Source: Arctopsyche grandis
Lineage: Eukaryota > Arthropoda > Insecta > Trichoptera > Hydropsychidae
Direction: 5' to 3'
Assembly (NCBI RefSeq): GCF_051622035.1
Contig: NC_135360.1
Location: forward strand, 12,390,001-12,454,000
Length of the DNA stretch: 64,000 nt
In this document: piece after piece, positions 1-14,000 of the stretch
Numbering within the stretch: the stretch's first letter is position 1
How the letters are laid out: each line of letters opens with the position of its first letter
Program-made: the position numbers and the translations under genes
The notes under the pieces: generated by a model
Seen by the model: the letters and a program-made list of their open reading frames with translations, nothing else
Told to the model about the DNA's origin: nothing
Databases searched by the model: none

Positions 1-420
1 ACATTGTATGTAGGTACGTTTATCTACATACTCGTATATGTAACACCGATATAGAAGAAACTAGTTTTGAATCCGTTGCCGCGTTCGATGTAATGCACGC
101 GTTTTATTTTTTCTGTGGGGATTTGTACAGTTAAGTCGCGTGCATGTTGACCGTCATTCAAAGATGCAAATTGCCGGGAAACTGAAAGAATTTCAACCAG
201 TCAGATCAATACGCATTGCGGAGCATTCGTTGCTCTCCTTCCTCGTTGCCAATTTTAAACAGTTTGAAAGTTCACCGTCGATTCTGATCAATAAAATTCT
301 TTCGAAACGTTGAAATACGAGTCTTTCACCTCACTCGAAACGTGACTTTGCCATTTTGTCATGTTTGAACTTATTTTTAACGTACACTTGGATGTAATCT
401 ATTATCCTATGTGCGCACGC

Positions 421-532
421 AACAGTATTTACTAGCAATACTTAAAATATTTTCCGTATCCAGTTCCGGAATAACAACCACAAGTTGCTATATAGGAACT
501 GGATATGGAAAATATTGTTAGTAAATACTGTT
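421..532. repeat. Foldback (hairpin) repeat
   Basis: The arm 421-467 (starts AACAGTATTTACTAGCAATA, ends TATCCAGTTCC) is the imperfect reverse complement of 495-532 (starts GGAACTGGATATGG, ends TAGTAAATACTGTT). The loop is about 27 nt. The left arm carries a small insertion. It looks like a short foldback MITE; no target duplication was recognised. Confidence 0.7.
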
Positions 533-1440
533 GGTGTCGACGGCCCCATATACATACATAAAAATATTCGTCAAGAATCAATTAGATACAAAAATAAGTT
601 AAACTTCCCTGAAAATATTATATTAAATAAAAAGTGGTATTTCGACTTTCATTTAGTCTTATTGTTGATTGATTCACAATTACCGTCAATCATTTTCTAA
701 TGGGTATCATATCAAATTCTTTCAACATATTTAAACCTTAATGATGAATAGTTTGTATTATACATAGTTTTAAATTTTCAAATTGACCGGATTTTGACTA
801 TTTTCACAAAACTTTCATTGAGAATTGCAACAGAATCTCGAAGTAGTTTTATGGTTAATTTAAGTCTCCTAACGTTTTTATACGTCGAAACCAATTACAT
901 TTATAATATACTAGTTTCACCATAAGAATAGACAAATTTATGGTCTCTGTCTTGATTTGATGACAAAATTACTGTTTACGTGTTGTCTTACAAGTGTACA
1001 TATATACATATACCTATGTTACAGTCGAAGTGTATTTTCAGTTGTAATATATTCCAACTGGCATTTTAGGACATTAATATTTGAATACAATTCAACTAGT
1101 AAATTATATATCTACAAGCGCAAATACACTTTCAACAATGCGCGCCAGTTTTCATTTTATTTTATTTATATATTTATACCAAGAAGATAGGTAAATCCAA
1201 TGCGCCTTCCTGGCCAATTATAATATAACAAACATTTAGTCGTAATATAACAGTTGAGTTTTGACAGCTCTGATGTTTTTATGACTGCTTAAGAATTCAA
1301 TAATGTGATAATATTTACTATTCGTATTAAGATTACTCTAAGAATGTGTTCAAAAGAAAAATGTGACTTTCCAACTAAATTTACTAGTCGAGTGACGTTT
1401 TCACGAAAACCTAGCCTTTCCATCTAACCGGGTGCCAACT

Positions 1441-1650
1441 TATAGTTGAATTGTATGTATTTTGACCAGTTGGAATGTACATAATTCGCCATATGAATCA
1501 ATTTAAGTGGGTTAGACGGAATATATTCCAACTAGTCAAAATATATTATGTTCAACTGAAAAGGCACTTCAACTATAATGGTAGTTGGTACCAAGATAGA
1601 TGGAATATGTATATTCCAACTAGTCAAAATATATTACAACTGGAAGATAT
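1441..1650. repeat. Inverted and direct repeat cluster
   Basis: The 26-bp string beginning ATATTCCAACTAGTC occurs at 1523-1548 and again at 1611-1636, a period of 88 bp, followed by related CTTCAACT tracts. An inverted version (TTGACCAGTTGGAATGTACA) lies at about 1461-1482. The block is thus partly tandem and partly palindromic. It explains the spurious 86-codon open frame at 1475-1735. Confidence 0.6.
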
Positions 1651-2644
1651 ACTTCAACTGCAACATATACGTACATACATATGGATTTATAAATTAACGC
1701 GTAAAAAAAAAACTAAACTGCATGATACTTCATAAAATCAAATCCAATGGAAAGTTTATTTAACGTCATACTGTTTGTACTGAGATGATAGATGAGCATT
1801 CGTTTGCGGTTCTTAGATCGTGATGATGATGTTCAAATTCATTTATTTATGCTCATGCATTCCATTTGTTACCTACAATAAGTAAAAGTAATACAAAAAA
1901 AAAACGATTAGATCGGTTTAGAAATATGATATTAGAATTGCTGTATCACTACTTTGCGCGTTGCTAGTCATAACTCATTATATATTTTTAATTTTTTTTC
2001 TCAAGTCGTTAGTGATAAATAGCGCATTCCAATTTAGTCAATTGACGCCGAATATTTCACGACCTGAAGAATCTCTGGGTCGTCTCGATCGTGGGTGAAG
2101 CTGAGCCCAATGACGCTTACTCTCGTCGTTACCCCACTTTGTTGATCGAAACTGAGTTGAATTACCGTTAACTACGCTGGCAAACAATCATACATGAGAC
2201 TTTCTTCAATCCGCACCCAAACGCGCACGCATGGTATTTAGGGTATGCGCTACGAAGATGTGACCAAACGTTTGATAATATAATCTATCAATGGTTTTAA
2301 AACTTAATTCGCAGCTTCCGATACAACGGAACGACTAGATTTGAATAGTAGACGTCCTGTTGACACAGTATCAACATATTGAGACTATTCTATTCAATAT
2401 TAGAGTGATAATTCAGTAGATATGTATGTCATTTGGTGACTGATGGGTCCATAGTTTATTTTATTTGTCATGTACCTACATACATATTTGATGATAAGGT
2501 TTCCTTTATATTGGATTAAAGCAACATTGACATCATCAAATGTCCGCTATACATTTTCTTGGAAGATTTATTCATTTATATGTACATAGGTGTCATTTCC
2601 AAGCTTGAAATCATCCGTGTGTTATATTGTATGTGTTTGTACAT

Positions 2645-2848
2645 CGTAAACGGATTATTTCGCACATTGCGATCGCGCACACGACAATCGTTGCCACGAA
2701 TACGGAATATTTGGCACTCGAGTTCTCGTTAGTATGATAGTTCGCGTGTGTTACTCTCGATGGATGGACTTTTCGGGTGCCAGATGTTCCGTGATAGATA
2801 TTTTAGAGACTTTTGCGAGATCGTTTTGTGCGGAATTATCACCGAACC
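2645..2848. mobile_element. Short MULE-like non-autonomous element, copy 1
   Basis: About 200 bp, GC-richer than its surroundings, with imperfect terminal inverted repeats. One end reads GTAAACGGATTATTTCGCAC and the other, reverse-complemented, GGTTCGGTGATAATTCCGCA. Three more copies lie at 36783-36979, 40411-40593 and 60327-60526. Flanks GTTTGTACA and GTTTGTATA suggest a 9-bp target duplication with one change. There is no coding capacity. The Mutator-like call rests on the 9-bp duplications of this and the other copies. Confidence 0.7.
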
Positions 2849-2888
2849 GTTTGTATATATGTAATTGATTTTTTTTTTTAATATTCAG

Positions 2889-5800
2889 GTTCCCCTTGGC
2901 TAGTGTCAGTAATGTCTGCGGGTAGCTCAGGAGGTTCTGCCAGCTCCACAGGCGCCTCCATAGTGGGAGAATCCACTAGATTAGTAGCTGCAAGATTGCC
3001 AGCAGTCTTTGAAGTTCTCACAGCTCCTGGAAGCGCTCCATTCACCAAAAGTGAGGTGTGTAAATACATTTGTCATTTCGTAACCAAAAAATACTGACCT
3101 TCCGCGTCGGTAACCTTCGACGTGACATTTGGTACTGTGTGTGTGTGTCACTATTGTTGCCTACCGGTATGACGGCAATTATGTGCACGCATTCCGCAAT
3201 TACCGGTTTTGACGACCTTTGTTTTAATACTTTTGTTATTATTCAAGTTTGTCTCAAAGTTAGCTGAAAAACTATCAATCACCGTGACCATGAAATGTAT
3301 TTTTTCAGATTGGTGTGAATGTAATAGCTCCGTCCAAGCGACTAGTGCCATCCAGAATCTTAGATACTCCTGGAAAACCGAGTGCTTTTAAAATTGAATT
3401 TGTACCTGATGAAGTTGGCACACACGTTATCGAGGTTTGTATTTATGTAGTATTATTAGCTTTTCACTATCCACCTCTGAATGAAGGTCTTTCCAATATT
3501 TTATTCGCTTTCTTTTACATCAATGTTCTATTATATAATTCTAAAATGTTAATTCTCTATCTGCCATTCAATTATATTACCATTTTATTTATTTAGTATT
3601 AGTATTTATCAAAACTGATTGATTTATATTGGTGTGAGTTAAACCTAAAAAAAATTGTTACTCCTTCTTCAAATAAGCTAAATAATAATCAGTGCTATTT
3701 ACATGTACATACTCGTATATACATATTTATACTTTACAAATGTAATGAAAATCTGTTTATAATTTATGAAATTATTGATCAAAGTCTAATTGGTGGTGTC
3801 GATGTACTTTTAGGTGTCGATAGCTGGAAGCAAATTACCAGCTGGACCATTAATCGCCAAGGTTTATGACTCCAGTCTTATACAAGTGAATGATGTCAGC
3901 AGTGGAGTCGTCGGACAACCGTGCCAATTTAGAGGTTTGCCGATCATTCATTGATATTGTACTTAAATTTTAGCCGATTCAAAGTCTAACACGTGATATA
4001 AATGTCTTTAGTCGATGCTAGCGCTGCAGGTGAAGGACAGCTAGAAATTTCAATCAACGAAGGAGAAGTACCTAATCATGTCCAGGTTGTCGGTGGTGGC
4101 CGGTGTCTAGTCTCATTCACACCAGATCAAGCCAAACCTCATTACATCGATATCAAATTCAATGGAGAAACAGTGATAGGCTGCCCATTCGTATGTAACA
4201 TTGCCGACACGAGCCGCGTCTCTCTCAATTTGAGCAATCTAGGTACTTGAATTGCTTGTTATTGTGAATGTATTATAACAATATAAATTTATAACGTGTG
4301 TTTATTTGTATAGAATTAATATCGGTTGGTACTGCGAGCACTTTTCAATTGAGCGTGAGAGGAGGCGGAGCGGCTGAGTTGGCCGTCGCTGTCCGAGGTC
4401 CTCGTGGTGAACTTCCAGTGAGAGTTATGGGTGATGCTCATTCAGGTTTCACTGCTGAATTCACTCCCCATGCTGTAGGACCGCATACAATTACCGTAGA
4501 CTATAATGGACATCCCGTTCAGGTTTGATAATCTTATAATTCTTTTTTTCTTGAAACATTATACGTTTTTAAGGGTGTAATTCATAATCCTTATATAATA
4601 GTAGAATTTAAAGAGTGTAGTAGGGAATCTCGCTTTTTCTACTTAAAAGAGCTAAGACCACTCTATCTATTCTTTAATTTAATCTTCTCAACATATTGGC
4701 AGTGGTATTGATATTTTCACTGCCAATTAAATGTTGAGATGTTTTATATTCGTGATTTTAATTGTATGTTGTTTATTTAGGGCACGCCATTTGTTGCAAA
4801 AGCTTATGATGCTCGTCTTGTCGCTGTCGGTGGGGTCTCTGGAGGAGGAGGAGTATCAGGTGGTGGTGTCGTCGGAGGCACTGCTCACTTCACCGTTGAT
4901 GCGTCACAAGCGGGTGAAGGCAATTTAGAAATTACTATATCCGCAAGAGGATTAAATATACCTACCCAAGTTCATCCACAGGTATGTCGTTTTTAGAAGT
5001 GTATATTTAAAATAATAAATTCTAAACAATAATAAAAATTGATTTCTTTCAGGGCAATGCTAGATTTTCTGTTAGTTTTGTTCCTGCGGAAGCTTGCGAC
5101 CATATTGTTAATGTATCCTTCAATAAGGTAAAATTCTTATTTTACTAATTATTTAGTAACTTTATATATGAAATATATTCTAAAACGGTTGATGTTGTTT
5201 TAGATGATCGTCCCTGGTTGTCCCATAATAGTACCTGTGTCTGGCGGTTTAGGAGGTCCTCAAGTCTCTTTGCCAGGTCCGGGTCCTGTAATGCAATCCA
5301 CAACGCTTATAATTAATCATCCTGGTGGTAGATTAGAAGATGTTGAAGTTAATGTTGAAGGTAAGACATTGAAAATGTTTTCTGTGTATATTTTAAGCTC
5401 ACATTGACATGTTAAAATAAGTTGAATCTTGTGTGATGTAATGCACATGTTACCAATTACTCAACCCATCTCTTATCCTATGTACTTCTTCCAGTATATT
5501 TTTCATGGTTACTAATTTTTCTACATTTTGCACACTGCAACCAACTTTTTGCAATATTTCAATTGTTAATTTTTGCACTCTGGGCTCTTTTTGGAGTTGG
5601 TCTTTGAGGTGAAGTTTTTAATTTTATGTTATAGTTTGGTTAACTGTGTTTCAATACTAGGACACATTTAATTTTTGTTAAATTTGACAAAAATTAAATC
5701 GTTTTTGTTGTAAATAATGGTAAACTTAGATTTTATAATTCTCTATAAAAATTTCAGGTGTTATTTATTATTTTAAAATAGAAAGTTGTATTATATTATA

Positions 5801-8800
5801 TTTTATTTGGGGATACTATTTTTTTTTTAATAAGTTTCTTTGTATGCAACAATCTCTGTACATATATATATATATATTTTATGAATGTAAAAATAATTTC
5901 AGCGCATTTTCGTACTTCGTGTCTATTAAGATCTAATAATGACAAAAATTCTCGTCATCACAAATATTTGGTACACGAAATTCAAAAGGACACTGAATAA
6001 TTTTCGCCCCAACTTTACATTTGAATGAAACTGGAAGAAGTAAAAAGATACTGCGTTCAATCATAATTATCTTTTTTCCTTTCTCTATCGTTACAGGGCG
6101 ACGTCGACTATTATACTAAGACGTACTTATATTCATACTAAAACGATTTTTTTTGTCAATGATGACATCTCGTGGCATGTAAATTATTGCCAAATCGTTA
6201 AAGGTCAACACTTGTCTAGACTGACATGACGATGCCTACAAGTTTGGCTGAACAACTGACTGACACGTAACAGTCAATCTGTTATGGCTAATATTTAAAC
6301 ATGCACACACAAGTATCCATCTTTACATTCATGCGTGTGCATGTTTATGATTTTGCTTTTGAAAAATGTTTTCAATCCTTATTAAGTATGTATGTACATT
6401 GTAAAAGCCAATAAGTTATTTATTTTAAAAACAAGGATTGAAGGCATAATATAACAATAATTTATTTTAAATTAATAGCGCATGGCTTTATTATTTACGA
6501 TGGTGATGGAGGAAATCACCTATATTATTTATTAATTTTTATTCTCACTCGGGCAGTTGGTATGATAATGCTTTTACACGATTTATTTTCCTAATGCTTA
6601 CACTCTTATTTTATTTTTACATGTAATATATTTTAAGATTATTTTTTTACTAATGCACTATTTATAATTTAAATATGGGAATTTTATCATTAATATTACA
6701 TATTTTTCGGGTTGGGGCTGTGCCCCTTTGGAAGGATTCTTTAGTCCTTTTATTACTCAATATTTTTTGTATCTAATATTTACATCTCTCATTCATTAAT
6801 TGAAGATTACTATTATTGTTTTTTTTTTATTTCGGCAACAGTGCACCATTAATTAATAACCTACATACAGAGAAATGTTATGCCATTTCTCTGCCTACAT
6901 ATATGTTTTTAAGATGTATTTTATTTTTAATTAAGTACATACATATATAGTCAGTACTAAACTGTTTAATTAACAGTTTGGAAGTAAATAATTTAATTGT
7001 CTATGTTTTTCTTGAATAAGTCGGTATAAAGTATAATAAAATAATTAGTCAATATTTAAAATAATTAATAGCTGTACTCTGAAATTATTTCATTATTATT
7101 ATATTTCACAAACATTCAAGTAGGAATTTTCCCTAGGAGTGATTATTTAGAGGCAATTCATTTATTTTAATTTTTAATTTTTATATGAAATTTGATATAT
7201 TTCAATAGTTAGATAAAGATTTAGCAATAAACTTCAAATTTCTTTGAATATAAAGAAGTTTTTTTGTTTGTAGTTTTTCGCTTAGGACCAATGCTGTCTT
7301 TGATTGAAATATGTTAAGATGAATGGAGTGATTCTAATTATACGCTTATCAATCGTTCATAATGCTTTTTATAGTCATAAAATCAAATGAAAGGTTATGG
7401 TTTACTTATTAATAATAATTAAAATAAAAAAGTCAATGTTCTGCAATTTAACACCTTTCATAACATAATGAACAGTATCTGACACTGTCAGCTTTGACCG
7501 ATGACATTATTAGTTCAAATCAGTTAGAATGGACTTAAAAAAATACAGACAAATTGACATTGAGTGCCCTTGAAACAAACATAACAGTTGGATTAATGGT
7601 CCGTTAAAGGTCCTAATGGATCCAGTGTGCCGGCTACCGTACAACAAACTGGTGATGGACTATTCAAAGCAGAATTTGTACCAAGAATAGTTGGGGAACA
7701 TCGCATCAATGTTATGATACAAGGACAGGCAACACCAGGAAGCCCATTCGCAGCTAAGGTATTATTCAAAAAATGTTTGAATTCTGTAATATAATGAAAC
7801 TTATATGCAGTGAAAGAATTTCTGTCTGTTTTAGGTATACGATGTAAACGCTATAAGAGTAAAGGAAGTTACAAATGGAACTGTCGGTAAACCTGTCACA
7901 TTTTTAGGTAAGGGTTTCATTTTTTTTATTTATTTGTTTTTAACAAATTTGTTGTATATGAGTATGACTTTTCCTGTAGTTGAAACATCTCAAGCCGGAC
8001 CGGGAAATCTTGAAGTGACAGTAAACGGTGGACGTGTTCCTACGTCTGCTCAAGCTCAAGGTCAACACACATATGCCATATCTTTCACACCTCGTGATCC
8101 TACACCTCACACCGTCGACTTGAGATTCAATGGTCAAGACGTACCTGGTAATTCTAGATACTTCTATGCTATAATTAATTAATCGAAATATTTACGATTA
8201 TAATTTTTATTTAAATTATAGGAAGTCCTTTCCAATGTCACATTTCATCACCGGCTCGAGTCGTAGATGTCGAATCACTTGAAAAAGTTTCTGTTGGTTC
8301 GTCTTGCGAATTCTTCGTAGAAAGTGCTACCACTCCAATCATCGAAATTTTGGGACCAGCACGTAGACCTGTAGGAGCTCAAGTTATACCAACTGACGAA
8401 GTCGAAGAAGATCAATTTGGAACCGCTAATATATCAAATCAAAAGTACAAAATAAGGTTTACTCCAATTGATGTCGGTGATCACAGTATCGAGGTACATA
8501 TATATACTACATTAATATTATTCTTTTAATTTTATTTATGCATCAAAATATTTCTATTAATAAATATTGCAGGTACGTCTTCCTCAAGGCGGTCACGTCG
8601 AAGGTAGTCCGTTCTTACTTAAAGCCTATTCTGCTGAACGAGTATCAGTGACTGATATTACTCCAGGAACAGTTGGAAAACCTGTATGCTTCACTATTAA
8701 TGCATCCCAAGCTGGTAAGTTACAAATTTAACTGCAAATATGAAAGTAATTTCAAAATAAATTTGATATTTTTATACAATATCATTATTACAGGTGCCGG

Positions 8801-11800
8801 AAATTTAGAAATAATAGTCGCCGTTGCCGGTCGCAATGTTCCAAACTACGTGCAAAGCGAAGGGAATGCAAGATTCAAAGTAAACTTCAAGCCTACGGAA
8901 GCAGCTCCGCATTCATTATCTGTCAGATTTAATGGCCGAGCGGTGCCTGGATCACCGTTCACTTGCATTGTTGGTCCGTCTGGTGGAAGTGCACCTCCCA
9001 ATGCACGTGCTCGCGGTCCAACACTGCGCTCTGCTCCACGAGGACAAAATGCCGAAGTTCAACTGTCAGGTTTCTCCGGAGTTGATCCTCAAGTATCGGT
9101 ATCTGCACCGGGTGGCGTTGTAATCAAAGCACGTGTTGTCCAAGGAACTTCATCTGATACTTGGTTAGCCAAATGGCTTCCAGAGCAAGTGGGTCGACAT
9201 CAGATCTCCATCACTGCAGGTCCTTCTCACCATGTGCAAGGATCTCCTTTCACGTGTAACGTATATGATGTCGATAAAGTCAGAGTCACTGGATTAGGCG
9301 CGGGAGGTGAATTATAAGTTTCAATAATATATAAATTACTTTTGTTTTTAAATTGAATTAATTGTATGTTTACTTATAGGACTAGAAGGAATGGTTGAAG
9401 GTTTAAGTTTGGGCGAATCTATTCAAGGGGAAGTGGGAAAACCTGTCACTTTCAGTGTAGATGCAGCCAATGCCGGAGAAGGCACTTTGGAGCTTGTAGT
9501 TTCGACAGCACAATCTACTGTTAAGGCTGAAGTTGTCGCTTGCGCTCGAGGTCTTTACGACGTCACGTTTGTACCTCAAACGTGTGAACCACATTTTGTA
9601 AATATAACGTTTAATGAAGCCGCTGTTCCAGGAAGTCCATTCCAATGTGACGTACATGAAACCGTCAATCATGTTCAAATCGGTATGATTTAATTTACAT
9701 AAATACAAATTTTCTCTTTGGATATAATACAAAGCCAATATTAATATAAACTATTTTCAATAGGTGGAAATGCTACAGTCGATCTTCCGACGTCTACTCA
9801 TTCAATCGAAATAATCGGACCGGATGATAAAAACGTTCAATATGTTACCAATCATGGCATTGCAGAATTTAAAACAGATCAAATCGGACTGTACAATGTA
9901 AAAATCCTTAATTCGTCCGGCTCCATTATATCAGCAAAGAGTGTCAACGTTTTTGACACCAGTTTGATCAAAGTATTATCTATAGGAGATGCATATTGTC
10001 ACAGACCTGCTATCATCACAGGTTGATATTTAATGTGATAATTTTATACATGTAATAAGTTGCGTATTAATTCAAATATAATTTTAAATAGTATCGGTTG
10101 CCGATGTCGGAGCTGGAGTTTTGACGGCTTTGGTGAGATGTGGCGGTGCTAGTGTTCCGCATTCAGTACGATCGCAAGGCAGTCGTCACGAGCTGGTGTA
10201 TCATCCAAGCAGAGCTGCTCCGCATACTGTTATGCTTTTCTACAATGGTGTGCCTGTATCTCGCCGTCCTTTGAGACCCAACGTTCTGCCACCGGCAGTT
10301 GGACAAGAGGTGACGGCTTCTGGACTCGGTTTGTATCAAACGAAAGTCAGCCAAGTTAGCACATTCAGTATTGATACTTTGGGGCAACCCGCGAGAGAAT
10401 TTGACGTTGTCGTTTCCGGCCCTGGAGGAATAGCTTTACCCGTCAGGTGATGAATTAAAACTTAATGATTTTTGATTGAGTTTGTATGAAAAATTTATTT
10501 AACATATAACGTTGTTTTATTTTAGATGTTACCAAACTAAATCTGGACAGCTTCAAGCTGAATTTACAGTATCACAAGTCGGACAGTGTACTATAGGTGT
10601 GCATAGTTTTAAAAAAATTACAATATATACGAATTGTTTTTAGTTTTTTTTTATATATATTTATTGCATTTAAAATTTCAGAGGTATTACATTTATCAAA
10701 ACCAGTATCAGGAAGTCCTTTCACATGTCATTCTTTTGATCCTGCTAAAGTTTCTCTATCGAACATTCCTCAAGGCAACGTTAGCGTTCACACGCCAATT
10801 GCATTCACAGGTTTGAAACATGTTCATGTTTGAAACATAATCATCTACATATATTCAACATCTAAAATCAAATGATTTTTTATTTTATGTATTTTACAGT
10901 GAATCACACAGATGCAGGTTTAGCAGAATTAGATGTAACGGCAACAAGTCCTCTCGGTCATAGTCTTCCTTTAGATATAACAGCACAAGGAGAAGGAATT
11001 CATCACGTTCAATTATTGCCAACAATTCCAGGACATTACAGATTGTACATAACATATGGAGGTAATTTTATTATTCACATTAAATACATAAATGAAGGTT
11101 ATTTTCCCCCGTTTTGAACAAATTTAATGCGACAATGATTGGTTAAACAGGAGTCGGAGTGGCTGGAAGTCCTCTTTCACTCGGAGTCATAGGTGGAGGT
11201 GTTGGTACTACATCTGCATCAGCAGCTAGAGCTGTAGGTCCTGGCTTGCAAGCTGCTCATGTAGGTAAAGAAGCTGCTTTCACGGTCATATCACACGATG
11301 CCCAACCACATATTCAGGTATTGGTTACATGTGAAATACATATGTATGTATATATGGACTTGCATAGTAGAGATGCTAATGAATATATAAACATTTTTAG
11401 ATTGAAAAGCTATCTTCGCCTGAAGAACAAGGTAGTCCAGGTCAGTTGTTGGATTGTGTTGTAGCACAGGGCACTAACGGAGAATGGCGTTGTACTTACA
11501 TACCATTATATGTCGGACTGTACGAAATAAGGATAAGTTGTCCACGTCAAGGTCCATTAGCTGGCAGCCCATGGGAACTGAAAGTGTGTAGATTTAATTT
11601 GAAACAATTATACGAATCAAATTTTTAGCATTCGTAGTAATATAATAAATTTACAGGTTATTGATACATCACAAGTATCACTCGTCGGAGGTTGGGCACT
11701 TCATCTCGATGATGCCGGTAGGGTAAAAGTTCCAGCTAAGCTTGTGTTCGATACTTCCAATGCTGGTCCTGGTCAATTGGAGTGTTTATTGAGTGGAAGA

Positions 11801-13333
11801 AGTGTCTGTAAGTGTTATTATATTATTGAAATATAAAAATAGTTACAGTAATAATATTAATACATTGATTAAACATGAACTATTCTTGTATTAGCTGTTG
11901 AAACGGTTAATAGTAGAGCGGTCGTTTCTTTATCATCGATGGAAGGATCGTCAGAAGATATGTCTCTCGAGCTTACGTATAGTGGAGCTGTAGTAGGTGG
12001 TGCTCCGAAAGCTGCTTATGCTGCTGGTGGAAGCGGTGGCTCTGTTACTGGTCCTGCTGAACGGGTTCTTCTTGCCGGGCGTGGCTTAGCTACAGCCCAT
12101 ACCGGGGAAGTGGCGCACTTTACAATTGGTTAGTCTTACGAATCTACATAGATCTGCGTTGTAGTAAACGAATCTAATAAAAATTTTAATTACAGATGGA
12201 TCTCAAGCTGGTGGTGGACAACCTGAAGTATTATTACAGTCGAGATCACTTTCAAGAGCTGTTGGTGTCGCTTTAACACGTACGGGTCCTGCACTTTGGC
12301 GAGCTTCATATACCGCTCCATCCCCGGGTCATTATTTGTTACGAGTCACTTGGGATAATCGTTTAGTCAAAGGTATTTTTTGAACTACATATGTATTTAC
12401 ATACATTGTATATTTATAAAAAAATATAAACTTTTATTATTAATTTTTACAGGATGTCCTTTATCGGTCGTCGTATCAGGAGGAGCTGATGCATCTTTAG
12501 TCACATGCTCAGGTGTTGGATTATCGCAAGGTGTAGTTGGAAAGGAAATTCGTTCATGGATCGATACTCGAAGAGCTGGACCAGGAGAGCTGACAGCTCA
12601 TTGTACAGGTATACTTTGAAAATATGATAATTTTAATCAATTAATTCGGGTATCAATATTTTTTTATGTACACATGTAATATTATAGGTCCACACAAAGT
12701 AGCTTATTGTGAATTGTACGAACACGGTGACGCTACGTTTACTTTGAATGTAAAACCACAAGAGGCTGGAAGACACCAATTAACAGTGAAATATGCAGGA
12801 GAGCATGTACCTGGGTCACCATTCCAATTGAGGGTAGCGGGAGCACCCGATGCTTCAAAGGTGATATAAATAAATATGTAATACTACTAATCTACAAAAT
12901 ATAGTGTGAAATTATACTCATATTATTTAAATTTACAGGTTCGAGTATATGGACCGGGAGTAGAAGCCGGTGTATTGGCCACATTCCAATCAAGGTTTAT
13001 TTGCGATACACGAGGAGCTGGTGCAGGCCAGTTGACGGTTCGCGTACGTGGTCCAAAAGGCGCATTCCGTGTTGAAATGCAGCGAGAGAGTCAAAAGGAT
13101 CGAACTATACTTTGCAAGGTAAGACAAATATTATATTTTATTTTTTATAATATAATTATTGTATTGTTAACCATTTGTGCTTGTTGTAGTTTGATCCTAC
13201 TGAGCCTGGGGATTACCGAGTGGAAGTAAAATGGGCTGGTAAATTAGTACCTGGATCACCGTTCCCTGTTATGATATTTGATACCCAAGAGGAACTTCGT
13301 AGATACCTACAAACCGGTCAAGTGCATACATAA
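2889..13333 (+). CDS. jbug: Filamin-family protein, jitterbug-like (5' end outside window)
   Basis: An actin-crosslinking cytoskeletal protein built of Ig-like filamin repeats. Coding exons: 2889-3055, 3309-3434, 3814-3934, 4012-4242, 4314-4522, 4781-4981, 5053-5127, 5204-5360, 7610-7758, 7835-7907, 7980-8147, 8222-8493, 8573-8714, 8794-9306, 9380-9682, 9764-10021, 10092-10446, 10526-10596, 10682-10810, 10900-11061, 11151-11317, 11401-11583, 11657-11807, 11895-12128, 12196-12372, 12453-12608, 12688-12860, 12939-13118, 13190-13333. All phases join, giving about 1,814 residues. Around 20 repeats are visible through their ends (GSPFxC, GCPFVC, GSPFQL) and mid-repeat AGxGxLE strands. The N-terminal actin-binding CH domains lie upstream of the window. 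A Gly/Ser-rich hinge-like segment follows the first partial repeat. The C-terminus ends FDTQEELRRYLQ rather than in a cheerio-type dimerisation repeat; with the repeat content this favours jitterbug over cheerio, but I could not align it. The family is certain; the paralog is likely. Confidence 0.85.
5361..7609 (+). other. Large filamin intron without recognisable genes
   Basis: Donor GTAAGA at 5361 and acceptor TTAAAG ending at 7609 join Val-Glu-Gly to Gly-Pro-Asn in frame. The 2.25-kb interior is AT-rich with poly-A/T tracts and a short TA run near 5865. I see no open frame, transposon terminus or RNA gene in it. Confidence 0.7.
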
Positions 13334-14000
13334 AGTGTGCATGTGTACATGACTAACATTTGAATAGAATAATATATGTTTCCACAATTGCCATAAGTAG
13401 TATTGCAAATATTTCAATATTTTATTGTATGTTTGGATGAATGTCAGAATTTATGTATATATTGATTGTGACTGTGTATTTCCATATACAAAGTTATTTT
13501 TTTTGTATTTTTTAATTAAATCGAATGTTGAATTTGTAACACTTCACAGTTAAAATGTACTTCATTTTTACACTGAATTTTACAATTTTAAAATAAATTG
13601 TATTTATGTAAAAAGATACTGAAATTATTTTTGTAAAAGAAAAAAAAACAGAATTTTTTTCTTTATAATTTTCAGGTAGTTATAAATATTTTATTATTTT
13701 TATACAAAAACAATGTCAATAAAACATAATTCTAATGAAATATTTAAATAATTTAACAAAAAACAGCACAGTGATTGATATTATAGAATTGCGAATTTTA
13801 CGGGAAGTATAACTCTAATAAATTTATATATTTTTGATATACATATGTATATGCATATTTTGTACATAATATATTAATTTTATAAAATAATTTAACATAA
13901 CTGTTGCTTGAAATACAAATAAATTGATTAAAAATAAATATATCGTTGTTTGACTTCCAAATGAAATTGATTAATAATTTAAATACAAATTTATTCCATT
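13334..14000. terminator. Convergent 3' ends of filamin and GEN with poly(A) signals
   Basis: On the plus strand AATAAA occurs at 13592-13597 (about 260 bp past the filamin stop) and at 13718-13723. On the minus strand AATAAA (TTTATT on plus, 13990-13995) lies just after the GEN stop. The rest is AT-rich with no other feature. The two transcripts run towards each other, so their 3' UTRs may overlap. Confidence 0.55.

Larger units (their letters stand above)
1..2888 (+). other. Intron of the filamin gene at the left edge
   Basis: The first visible filamin exon starts at 2889 in the middle of a filamin repeat (split Gly codon, then SPW), so the preceding DNA must be an intron and the 5' exons lie outside the window. 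I see no filamin-like or other convincing exon here. The stretch contains a foldback at 421-532, an inverted and direct repeat cluster at 1441-1650 and a short MULE-like element at 2645-2848. The GC-richer segment at about 2040-2240 has no coding signature; an alternative promoter there is possible but unsupported. Confidence 0.6.

Noticed and set aside
1475-1735. 86-codon gene at the left edge
   Set aside because: The frame runs across an 88-bp imperfect repeat and has no domain or conserved start.
2903-3097. Independent small gene starting at the Met of MSAGSSGGSASS
   Set aside because: The frame begins mid-repeat and splices in phase to the next filamin exons; at most it is an alternative start for a short isoform.
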